Shown piece by piece: positions 11,705-20,849 of a stretch of DNA of 48,414 nucleotides. Numbering within the stretch: the first letter of the stretch is position 1; the number at the start of each line of letters is the position of its first letter. Made by a program: the position numbers and the translations under genes. Source of the DNA: Silene noctiflora (Eukaryota > Streptophyta > Magnoliopsida > Caryophyllales > Caryophyllaceae); assembly GCA_009801015.1 (NCBI GenBank), contig VHZZ01001799.1:52064-100477 (forward strand). The letters run 5' to 3'. The notes beneath the pieces are model-generated. The model made no database searches. It had not been told where the DNA came from and worked only from the letters and a program-made list of their open reading frames with translations.

Positions 11705-11932
11705 CTCCGGTTATTTGTTTACCTTTATTTTTTGCACAAAGACAAGAAGAAGCGAGGGTATTATTTGTTAGTGATGTTATTGAGTGAAAGTGAACATTAT
11801 GTTATGTGGATGATTAAATTACTTTTCAAATACATTTTCGATACAAAAAGGTAAACAAATAAATTGAACACTCGTAAATCGAACGGAATATCATAAATGA
11901 AATCGGTAAACAAATGATGGGGACAAACGGAG
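11705..11932. repeat. Stowaway-like MITE
   Basis: Left end CTCCGGTTATTTGTTTACC. The right end GGTAAACAAATGATGGGG...CGGAG is its degraded complement. The right flank is TA. The same CTCC...CATTTGTTTACC ends recur at 14036, 24790 and 36390. Confidence 0.5.
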
Positions 11933-12159
11933 TAGGTTGTTATTACCTTGTAGATATTGATTGTGGTAGTTTACCGGCGACATAATTGTGTTTTGATGTT
12001 ATTTTTTGTCTTTTGTTATACTACTTTATGGACACATTTTACTTTAAACTCTACGGGCGATAACAACCTACTCCATTTATCCCATGTACAACATTTTTAA
12101 AAATCTTATTATCTTTCTCATTTTCAAATTCTAAAACAACCCCATTAATCGTTCAACTT

Positions 12160-12365
12160 CCATCCTTTACCTCACAAACACCACCCCTGCAGCCAGCTCC
12201 CCAACCGCCACCCCTGTTCCAACCCCTCATCACCACTGCCCTACCCTCTCCTCCGCTCCACAACCTCTCAGACCCCTCCCCCCTCCTCCCCTCTACCCAA
12301 TCAACCACCTCCCACACTACCCCTCTCTCACCACTCTACCCTTCTCTGCTACCATTGCTCACCGA
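12160..12365. other. Cytosine-rich, A/C-biased spacer
   Basis: About 200 bases very rich in CCACC, CCTCC and CCCC words on the plus strand, against an AT-rich background. No open frame with a recognisable product. It may be a decayed repeat or a gene remnant; I cannot tell. Confidence 0.4.
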
Positions 12366-12498
12366 CTACATATTTCATGATCATCTCACTTAATATCTAT
12401 TCTTCGCATAACAATATTTTTCATTTTCTTTGGCAAGTAATTCGACTTAATTTAAAATAAATTCATTTTGTATAATAATTTGTTCTATTTCGTAATTC

Positions 12499-13054
12499 AG
12501 TTTTCTAACATGTGCCAACTAGTCAAATGTTAAGATAAATAAAATAAAAATAAATAAATGATATTTTTATGGAATTTACTTTTAAAATACACTTTTTGAA
12601 ATTTACTTCCTTTTAAAAAAAGTTTAAAAATTACATTAAAAATATTGCGAAAATTTAGAAATTGTTACCAAACTCCTATATTTGCATTTTTATGACGAAA
12701 ATACCCCTTATTTGTTTCATATTACTACTCAACTCCATTACAACTATGCTCACCTTTCAACCACCCAAGGACTCCACGGTTAACCACCACAATCCTCCGC
12801 TCAGACTCCATCACCGTACTCGTCATATAAGAAATAAAATAAGGGGGACTTTTGTCATAAAAATGCAAAAATAGGGGTTTGACAGCAATTTCTAAATTTT
12901 TGCAATATTTTGGGTGTAATTTTGAAACTTTTTTTTTTTTTTAAAAAGAAAGTAAGTTTTAAAAAGTTTATTTTAAAAGGAAGTTATTAATAGTTTACTT
13001 TCTTTCAATTTTGGTTTTCTTAACATTGGCCTAGTAGACACATGTTAGAAAAAC
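12499..13054. mobile_element. Foldback MITE with arms of about 220 bp
   Basis: The left arm (about 12499-12720) and the reverse complement of the right arm (about 12835-13054) align throughout. Shared words include TTTCTAACATGTG at the tips, ACTTCCTTTTAAAA, ATATTG then GAAAATTTAGAAATTG, and TTTGCATTTTTATGAC at the inner ends. Arms this long fit a Mutator-like foldback MITE, but I see no convincing 9-bp duplication. The terminal word is shared with elements at 29066-29230 and 35938-36076. A small open frame inside (12662-12874) is incidental. Confidence 0.65.
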
Positions 13055-13192
13055 CGTATGTCTACGTCAACGAACACTAATAAAACAAGTGGCAGCCTAG
13101 AAAGGAGGCAAAACTAAACCAGCACATAGCATCAACACACCAAACCAAATACTTGGTCGATATATAATTTCTCAATCATTTTCATCACTCAA

Positions 13193-13200
13193 TTATAAAC
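13193..13200 (+). promoter_or_regulatory. Candidate TATA box of the universal stress protein gene
   Basis: TTATAAAC about 140 bases upstream of ATG 13339, followed by CACC and a pyrimidine/A-rich leader as in plant core promoters. A second AT-rich word, GATATATAATT, lies at about 13159. Position-based inference. Confidence 0.35.
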
Positions 13201-13338
13201 ACCGCCTTTCATAACTCGACCTTTCTACTACAGCAACAAACAATAATCCTCATCCTCAAATTCAATACTCTACTCATTTGGGTTGACTTTCTTTAATCCA
13301 AAACTACTAATCATAATTAATCCGTTAATTAATTAATC

Positions 13339-15181
13339 ATGGGCACACCATTGAAAACCGTGGTGGTTGCAGTCGACGGAAGTGATGAAAGCATGAACGC
13401 TTTAAAGTGGGCCCTTGATAACGTCACTTTTCTATCTTCTGACGATGGTGGATCGTTTATTGTTCTTCATGCTCAATCTCCGCCTTCTATCGCCTCTGGT
13501 ATCAACCCTGGTTCAATCCCTTTTGGTGGTCCCAGTTATGTCTCGCTCCCTCTGTCTTAGTCAATAGTTTATTATTATTTTTTTTTTAATTGTGAACATG
13601 CCCAATTGGGCACTTTTGACGGTTTTAAAAAAAAAATAACAAATGTGTTTTAATTTTGGATGGTGGAAATGATTAGGTGTGGAAGTGCCAGCGTTTATGG
13701 CTGCAATAGAAGATCATCAGAAACGTATTACTAATGCTATTCTTCAAGAGGCTTTAAAAATTTGCGCTGAAAAGAATGTGAGTCTTGTTTCTAGGTTTCA
13801 ATTAAGACGGTTATATCTATTTTAAGTGTAAAACGAGTCAAATAGTACGAAGTATCACATAATATAAGTGGATAATTGGATATGACAAGAGTTTGTCACC
13901 CTCTAGACATTCTTTTTTTTTGTCTCATCCACCTATTTAACCTATTTAACATTCTGTCTTAAACAGATTTAGTTGGTTGCTGACTTGCTGTTAGGTGATC
14001 GATTACTAGATTGATTTAAATAATACTCACAACTTTCCAATCATTTGTTTACGTTTGATTGAAATATACCCCTTACAAAAAAAATACTAAACCTAAATAA
14101 ATGAATGCGACGGAGAGAGTATATCACTATAACCCATTAGTGTCACATTTCGAATGGTACACCCTTTATCTCAATCATTTGTTCTAATGGGACGGAGGGA
14201 GTATTACTTATTTGCTCTAGGTAGTGGCGGAGTCAGGATTCAAACTTTGGGACGAAGAATTTTAGGGGGGGAATTTAATGATATAAGGTACACCCAAACA
14301 AATTTCAAAAATTTTAACTAAAAATTCCAAAAATTTTATCCCGGGGGCGAGCGCCCTTGCTAGCCCCCTAGCTCCACCATTGGCTCTAGGAAAGCGGTAC
14401 TGAAGAGTCGGGGATAAACTCTTGTTTGTTTCTTTGTTTTTAGGTTACTGTTAAAACACTTGTAGTTGTTGGGAAACCAAAGGAGAAGATATGTGAAGTT
14501 GTTGATGAAGTGCATGCTGATTTGCTTGTCATGGGAAATCGCTCTTTCGGACCTATCAAGAGGTAGAATTGTAAAGTGACATTATCGATTATTGATAGGG
14601 TAGGAACCATGTAAAAAACTCTGCTAAACTCAAGTTCGTGGTGCATCTGCAGAATGTTTTTGGGAAGCGTGAGCAAGTATTGCAGTCATCACGCGTCTTG
14701 CCCGGTTGTTATAGTCAAACCCGAATCTGAACCAGTTTTGCCAGGTAAAATGTCCTCTACTATCTCTATGGCTTCCGCTTCCATTCGCGTTTATTAACTA
14801 ACAGAAATATCGATCTTTAGTGCACAATAATGCCGGAAACACTTACCATTAGCCCAAACAAAGTCTGAAACCCGACTGTGGCTCTCTTTGCACTTTAGAC
14901 TTGGGCAGAGCATGACTCTTGGATATGAACTTGCGTCCGATATTTCTTACTAATCCGAGTAACATAGATTTTATCTGGTTAATTGAAAATGAGTGATGTT
15001 TACAAACAAGCTAAGCTTGACGTATGCTCTCTGGCCTCTGCGTAGTGAATGTTTTTCCTGCGTAATTGGACGAGTTAGCTTACCCGTGGAACAATGTGTA
15101 TGTGTATTTGAATTAAACATTATGTTTTTAACAATCAATCTATGGTCTTCCTTTAATTTTGCAGCATCTGATGATCTCTGA
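13339..15181 (+). CDS. Universal stress protein (UspA family), five exons
   Basis: Small soluble nucleotide-binding protein of the plant UspA family, usually linked to stress responses. Exons by GT-AG and frame: 13339-13534, 13677-13777, 14444-14562, 14653-14744, 15165-15181; 525 coding bases, 174 residues, ending TGA. The start MGTPLKTVVVAVDGSDES gives the family's first strand and its conserved Asp (VAVDGS); NALKWALDN follows. Exon 1 ends in PFGGPS and exon 2 resumes VEVPAFMAAIEDHQKR, the usual plant continuity, which fixes the junction. The C-terminal nucleotide loop reads MGNRSFGPIKRMFLGSVS: the classic G-x2-G-x9-G-S motif with Ser at the second Gly, a change seen in similar form in other plant members. 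CPVVIVKPE is the last strand. Intron 2 holds a hAT-type MITE. The last exon encodes only a few residues, so the C-terminus is the least certain part. Confidence 0.9.
14036..14203. repeat. Stowaway-like remnants in USP intron 2
   Basis: CAATCATTTGTTTACG near 14038, GCGACGGAGAGAGTA near 14107 and GGGACGGAGGGAGTA at about 14189 are the inward and outward ends of one or two degraded Stowaway-like MITEs. Confidence 0.4.
14222..14382. mobile_element. hAT-type MITE (GTGGCGGAG ends) in USP intron 2
   Basis: 161 bp, bounded by TAGTGGCGGAGTCAGGA and the complementary CCCTAGCTCCACCATTG, with perfect 8-bp duplications GCTCTAGG at 14214-14221 and 14383-14390. Non-coding. A relative lies in the first intron of the cyclin gene at 37484-37628, and a truncated one may lie near 43775. 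Confidence 0.8.
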
Positions 15182-15473
15182 TTCTGTTGATTATAATCGG
15201 TTTGGTGTTCATTTACTCTTTCTGTGGCTGCTGTTCTGAGTTCTTCATGTCTGTAATCATGTTACCCTCTTCCGACTTTATTCTCTTTTTTTTTTTTTTT
15301 TCTGGTTGTTTGCTCTGTAAATGTGACTTGTAAAACATTTTACCGTACTCATATAGCGGAGTTTGTGGAAATGTAAGTTGGGTTCCTTCATAAGAATTTC
15401 AGACCCATGATGTCTACGTGTTCATATCCATGTCTCATGTTTCCGATTTGGCCTTCGCTATATTACCAGTTGT

Positions 15474-15621
15474 CACTAGTAATGTAGAATAATGCATTCA
15501 TTTCTCGAGTTTGATTTCCTGGGCACTTACATCAAGCTTAATCAGAAGAGTTAAGTTCGATTCACTAGGAATGCAACATTCTACATTACTAGTGAATTGC
15601 TCGAAAAATGAATGCAACATT
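15474..15621. repeat. Inverted repeat between convergent genes
   Basis: CACTAGTAATGTAGAAT (15474-15490) is perfectly complementary to ATTCTACATTACTAGTG (15578-15594). The adjoining AATGCATTCATTTCTCGAG (15491-15509) pairs in order with 15600-15621. It lies downstream of the universal stress protein gene and of the convergent gene at 15877-17133. Confidence 0.6.
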
Positions 15622-15876
15622 CGACATTCTTAGAAGAATTAAGAGTAAAATAAATAGGGCATACCGGAAAAAAAGACCAAATAGTCGAGTCCTTATATAT
15701 AGAGTAATAATTGGTGAAAAATAATGTCAGAATATTTGTTGGGATTCAACTGAACCAAAATTAATCACATGATCATCATATATACAATGTACTATATGTC
15801 ATAAGTTCATAAGTTTACCTATTAAGATGATATATACAGAGTATGTCGTAAAATATTCCCCATGAGTAAACAAAAA

Positions 15877-17133
15877 TCAACCCCACCATTGATGCACAGC
15901 GACACCGAAATCTCGTAACCTTCCATACAAAGCCAAGCATTCCCAGTATGCCCTTTTACTACTCCCTCCTTTGCCGAAGGGCTTACACTCTAGGAAGAGT
16001 TCATCCACAAGTACAATAGCCTTGCTTTTCAACATCTCCTCCACCACCTCGGCATCGGCCTTCATGACCACGTACTCCTTCGCCTTGACATTCCTCCATA
16101 ACCAATCCGAGATCCCCATCTGTGTAGGCGGTCCTTCCCATGCATCGTCTGACTCCACTTCTGTTTCAGGGACTGTTTCTATCCTGTACATGTCAAAATC
16201 TTTGTTACGTGTCGGGTAATTTTGCTTAAACCAACGAGTCGAACCCTGGCCTCGCCCTCCGACATCAATGTATACTCTCCTAGAGTAACCGTCCAAGGAA
16301 TCGTTTAGTAAATCAGGCAGAAACTTGGTTTTCCTTAAATATGTCTTGGATTTTCCTGTGGCTGACCTAGGTGGTTCTAAGAGAACATCTTCAAGGTTTC
16401 CTAAGATGGCCTTCTTCTCCTCCGACAAGAATTCGAGTAATTTCCTTCTAATCGAAAAACTTGGTGTTGGTTTTGTGTTAGCATATGCTGTCTTTCTCAT
16501 TGCAATGTAGGTAGAATCATCAACATTTCTGAAATACACAATTTTGTAGTTTGATGGCACTTGAAATGCCAATTTTGGATCTTGACTAAGTTGGACCGTC
16601 ACGACTCCACCAAGCTTCAATGTTCTATCTATAAACACTTCCACCATTGCAAAACAGTTAGAGAAGGAGAAATCAAAAGTCTCATCGGAAACAGAACGTT
16701 GTCGTTTGGAGTCCAATGGCGAAACAATTATGCTCCCAACATTGCCGACAGTAGTTCCGATACCTTGCTTTTGGCTACTGCTAACAATTAGAGATTTATC
16801 CTGGGTTGTTAATAACCCTTCATTAGCCAGATCATTAAGGATCAATGAGAGCGATTTTGAACTTAATGCTTCCCCTCGAGTAATCAATTCAATGTTATTG
16901 TATGCTAATCCATCAGTATTATTATTATTTGCTCGAAAACTTGCTCCGACAACTCCAGGTAAGACCATGATTAGGAGGGCTAGTACCATGGCTTGAGCAA
17001 GAATCTTCAAAACCTTGGATTCATGGTGTCGAACGTAGACAAACATGACTGAATCGCCGTGCAAGGCATGCACATCGTTATTGTTGTATTTGTGATAGTA
17101 AGGTAGCTTCATGTTCGAATTAATTTTCTGCAT
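15877..17133 (-). CDS. DUF7870-like plant membrane-anchored protein
   Basis: Single-exon frame of 418 residues. Residues 42-64 form one hydrophobic segment (LKILAQAMVLALLIMVLPGV) after a short basic/His-rich N-terminus, consistent with a signal anchor. The C-terminal third carries a glycine-rich turn, RRVYIDVGGRGQGSTRWF (about 286-302), then NYPTRNKDFDMYRIET, ISDWLWRNVK (341-350), EYVVMKADAEVVEEML (353-368) and a Cys-containing tail ending VAVHQWWG. From memory this is the pattern of plant proteins labelled DUF7870 or 'S-adenosylmethionine-dependent methyltransferase-like', related in layout to FkbM-type folds. No catalytic activity can be read from the sequence. Met1 and Met8 are both possible starts. 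Convergent with the universal stress protein gene. Confidence 0.82.
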   Translation of the reverse strand: MQKINSNMKLPYYHKYNNNDVHALHGDSVMFVYVRHHESKVLKILAQAMVLALLIMVLPGVVGASFRANNNNTDGLAYNNIELITRGEALSSKSLSLILNDLANEGLLTTQDKSLIVSSSQKQGIGTTVGNVGSIIVSPLDSKRQRSVSDETFDFSFSNCFAMVEVFIDRTLKLGGVVTVQLSQDPKLAFQVPSNYKIVYFRNVDDSTYIAMRKTAYANTKPTPSFSIRRKLLEFLSEEKKAILGNLEDVLLEPPRSATGKSKTYLRKTKFLPDLLNDSLDGYSRRVYIDVGGRGQGSTRWFKQNYPTRNKDFDMYRIETVPETEVESDDAWEGPPTQMGISDWLWRNVKAKEYVVMKADAEVVEEMLKSKAIVLVDELFLECKPFGKGGSSKRAYWECLALYGRLRDFGVAVHQWWG

Positions 17134-17344
17134 TATTTTGCTATGTAATAAATTTATGATTTTTATAATTGTATGTAATAATAATTATTTAGTTTAGGAA
17201 GTGGATATGTTTTTATGCGTACAAGTTGACGATAGCTGATTTATCCCTGTAAAAAAAACCCGAAAAAAAAAGTATATTAAAGTCGAGAAATGAGAATATA
17301 GTTTATTATACCAAATCATACAATTATAAATGTGCTTTGTTCGA

Positions 17345-17948
17345 TCAAGAAGTCGAGTATCGAGCTATTGTATTTTCGTGTTCACCCTCGAAATCAATGT
17401 ATGTTTTCCACAACAATTCTGGCGTATCTAAGGCAGCAGGTTGGGCAATCGCAAGTTCATAAATAGCCCTCGCTCTATCCATCTCACACAAAGATCTCTC
17501 TAGCTCAACATATTTCGTCTAGGCGTACCAGTTTTCCGGTAACCAATCTAGATACTTTTCAGATGTGCACCGAGCATACAGCAGCGCAGCCGCAGCCACA
17601 TCATCATCAGCCAATACGTCTCTAGCTCGCTCGTAGCAATCTCTGGCTCGAGCAATGTCCCCATATTTCATCTCGAATTTGGCAAATTGAATCCAAGGTC
17701 CAACTCAACAGCCCGGGCATGCTTAATGCCGTTTTGCGACTCCTCCCATTTCGCATACTCACCACACACCCCTGTATTCCAAAGTCTCGAAAACTCCTTA
17801 CGCTTTCTTAGACGGTAGGCTGCAAGCTCAGTCGAATCAACGATGTTCTGTTTGGGAGGGCCGAGTTCCGCCTCTGGTCGCTCACGTGCCTCCCTCAAGA
17901 TTTGTTCAGCGGTAATTTGGATGGAGGCAGGGGTCTGATTTACTTCCG
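17345..17948 (-). pseudogene. Crooked-neck-like (CLF1/CRNKL1) HAT-repeat pseudogene
   Basis: Read on the minus strand from about 17948, fragments follow the crooked-neck splicing factor, a HAT-repeat scaffold of the Prp19-associated spliceosome complex. N-terminal part: IQITAEQILREARERPEAE, PPKQ, DSTELAAYRLRKRKEF, YAKWEESQ. After a one-base frameshift near 17693 comes WIQFAKFEMKYGDIARAR, then ARCTSEKYLDWLPENWYA, an in-frame TAG at 17519-17521 where the family has Trp, [22 protein letters not shown] and [19 protein letters not shown]. Several hundred residues of the central HAT array are missing. There are no introns, so it may be a retrocopy, although no poly(A) or target duplication is visible. 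Some wording (AELGPP) suggests a divergent paralogue as the source. Confidence 0.8.
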
Positions 17949-17964
17949 TATAGGGAATATTTTA

Positions 17965-18090
17965 GGGTAAGGGTAGACAGACAACTACTTCAAGTCTTCG
18001 ACCATAAGTCCGTAACTAGGAAACTAATGGGAATCGAACCCTTGACTTCAAGATTAGAACGTGGACTCTTTACCATTGGAGTCCACCCTT
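17965..18090 (-). mobile_element. tRNA-derived SINE remnant
   Basis: On the minus strand GACTC-CAATGGTAAA-GAGTC forms a perfect D-arm (box A region), and GGGTTCGATTCCC is a T-arm/box B. The distance and the unrelated 3' part (about 70 bases) fit a tRNA-headed SINE rather than a tRNA gene: no acceptor stem closes. Target duplications are not clear. Confidence 0.5.
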
Positions 18091-19374
18091 TTTGCCTTGT
18101 GGGTAATTAATTCTAATCCTAATAATTTGTTTTACCGAATTAGTCTTATTAACGCACTTTTTATGAGACAACGAAAAGAGTGACTATATATAAGGATAAA
18201 CTTAGTAAAATTGGAGCGGGTATATTATTCAAATCAAATATGATGCGATATATTATATTCTCTTATAACAAATAAGATACAAATGTAAAACGAAATCACG
18301 TAAACAAATGATCAGGACAAACGAAGTATAATATAATACTTACTAGTAATAATATGTATAGGGAAAAAATGGGGGGAATGAAATTCTAGCGAGTGCAAAA
18401 CCTAGCAGCAGTGTGATTTCCACCCACAAGAGCAACACGAGAAACTTGGCTTTTAGATTGTAATAATAATAATTGAAGTATTCTTTGTACCTCCATAATA
18501 ATAATTAAATTTGAACGTAATTCCATAATAATTAAGGTGACATGATTATAATTAATTAATAAATTAATAACTGTAAAATATTAATATTATTATATTATAT
18601 TCGATTAATGTGCCCCCAAAGTACTTTTAATTCAATGAAGAATAAAAAGGCTTTGGGTTAGCTCTTGAATAAAGGAAAAAGCTTATAAATTAAAGGGGAG
18701 GAGGATAGTAGTATTTTTTTTTTCCTTATAATTTAATGGGTATTTTTTTATGTGTGTTAGAGAAATTATAGGTTAAGAATATATTGTTTAGATTTAGTAA
18801 ATTAAGGATTATAATTGATTCGAAATAGAAATTCTACAGCGAAATGTAAGCTTATTCCATTAATTTTTCCATGATCATGCATTCTTATTTATGAGCTATA
18901 TTTGGGATAATTGTTATGAATGATGATTTTGATTTGGGTGTAATACATTGATTTTATTATTTTTAGTAGATTTTATTTGTGATTTTTTTATATTATTTTT
19001 TAAATAATACGTATATAAAAAAAGATATAACTCTATCTACTAATTTTACAAAATATTGATCACAAAAACATTTAAATGGTTGATTTTACTTAATGACAAT
19101 TTAGAGTTTGTCGATTCATCAATTATGTTTTTTTTTTTTTAATCTATAACAAAAAGTAAGGTAAATGGTATAGCTTTCGGTGTACTAAAATATTTGACTA
19201 TCAAATACGTTGATTTTTTTTTTCCATAAAGCTCAACAATTAAAACATTATTATCGAAGTGAGGTTCAATTGCAATGAGTTATTAAATTCATATGAGATT
19301 AGTTTTTAAGTCGTTGAATAGCTCATTGCGTTTCCAAGAAAGGCACTAACTCATTTAAGGTCGGACTTATATAC

Positions 19375-19405
<31 letters not shown>

Positions 19406-19592
19406 GGTTTCTTAACCATAACAGAAAGGCGCTAGCCATTCAAAGACTTTGATTTATTTTTTGTATTTCAAATTGTTACAGTTCAATATAGGCCAATAAT
19501 CGTTGAATGATTTAGCGATTTAGAATGAAGTTGGAAAAAAAAAAAAAGTACACAAACCTATTTTTAATAGTTAAACTCAACTTTATATACTA
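18091..19592. other. Intergenic, AT-rich, no gene seen
   Basis: Homopolymer runs, including poly(A) at about 19378-19406, and no credible frame. A Stowaway-like right end (GTAAACAAATGATC) lies near 18300. Confidence 0.5.
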
Positions 19593-19798
19593 CTCCCTCC
19601 TATTTACTAACATCTTCCACATTTCCTAAAACGGAAAATTCACAATGATCTTCCACTTTCCTTATTTGTCTATCATTTGTGGTTAATATAACATGTAACC
19701 CCACATTTTGTCTCCTACTTTCATTTTCCTCCACATATTACCACTCCACTAAATATTGATCCAAAACCAATGTGGAAGATCATATAGAATAGGAGAGA
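19593..19798. repeat. Stowaway-like MITE, about 206 bp
   Basis: Left CTCCCTCCTATTTACTAACA then TCTTCCACATT. The right end CAATGTGGAAGATC...GAATAGGAGAG is its complement. Both termini are of the CTCCCTCC type. Confidence 0.6.
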
Positions 19799-20849
19799 AT
19801 AATATTTTGTTATAAGACTCTGATCACTTAGAATTCATAATGTAATTTTGTTTGGTGTATACATCTGGATTTTTAGTCTAGATTCAAGCTTGGTGGAGTA
19901 TTATAAAAGAGTACTTTTTCATGAATTTTAACAACATTATATTCTCAAGTTTTAAACTCGAAATCTTTCATTAAATTAGAAAAATCTCTCTTACTACTAG
20001 GGAAAAAAATTCTCAAAAATATTCCCTCAAAAAAAATAATCTACTTAAATAAGAAAACAAAACTATATTTTTATCAAATTATTATCTTTTAATTAAGATA
20101 TAATCATTAATCATTTTAATTTTTTTTAAACTAAATTATAATTTTTGAATTATAAATAAAACAAAATTGGTATAAATCTAAAATTCTTATATGAAAACCA
20201 ATAAATTGATAGTATTAGTTTCTATAAAAAACTTACCACATATTTAATTCATATAAAAAAAAAAATTAAAAACTGATATTATTGATTTCGTGACAATTTT
20301 TTTTTTTTTTTAAATTATTTAAGAAAATTTATAAATTAACCTTTAGTCTTGTGGTAAAAAAACTTCATTATAATACACATTTCAAAAATCTATAAACAAA
20401 CCGCATGCATACACGGAATTCCTACTAATTATTTATCACTTAATCAAAATCCTCAGAGATCGTATTACTCGTAAGTCATTATAATAATGCGCCGAATATC
20501 AAACATGAAATCACTTTAAACAGTAAATTCTCAAATTTACCCTCTCCTAAATAAACAACAAACAAACAAAGTAATTGGAAGAAAAACTACTTCTGCATTT
20601 TATTTCATTGAAAACAATTTCATTATCGTGGAGACATAATATCTCCATAAAAAAAAATTAAAAAAATTCAAAGTTTTCAGCTTTACATTAAAAGGGGAAA
20701 TTAAACCTAATGAATAGCTATTTTTCATTTGCAATTTAAAATTTGAGCTCAAAATTAAGACAATCAGAGCATAAGGGCAGCTATAATTTGAGTTCAATTT
20801 TAGTGGGTTAATCCCAGAAATTAGAATTATCGAAAATTAATTCAGGGTT
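19799..20849. other. Intergenic and 5' region of the next gene
   Basis: Very AT-rich. No TATA box can be singled out. The leader of the gene starting at 20850 should begin in the last few hundred bases. Confidence 0.4.

Noticed and set aside
12662..12874. 70-codon plus-strand frame
   Set aside because: It lies entirely inside the foldback MITE and has no recognisable content.
18030..18086. A functional tRNA gene
   Set aside because: D-arm and T-arm are present but no acceptor or anticodon stem closes; SINE-type tail sequence follows.
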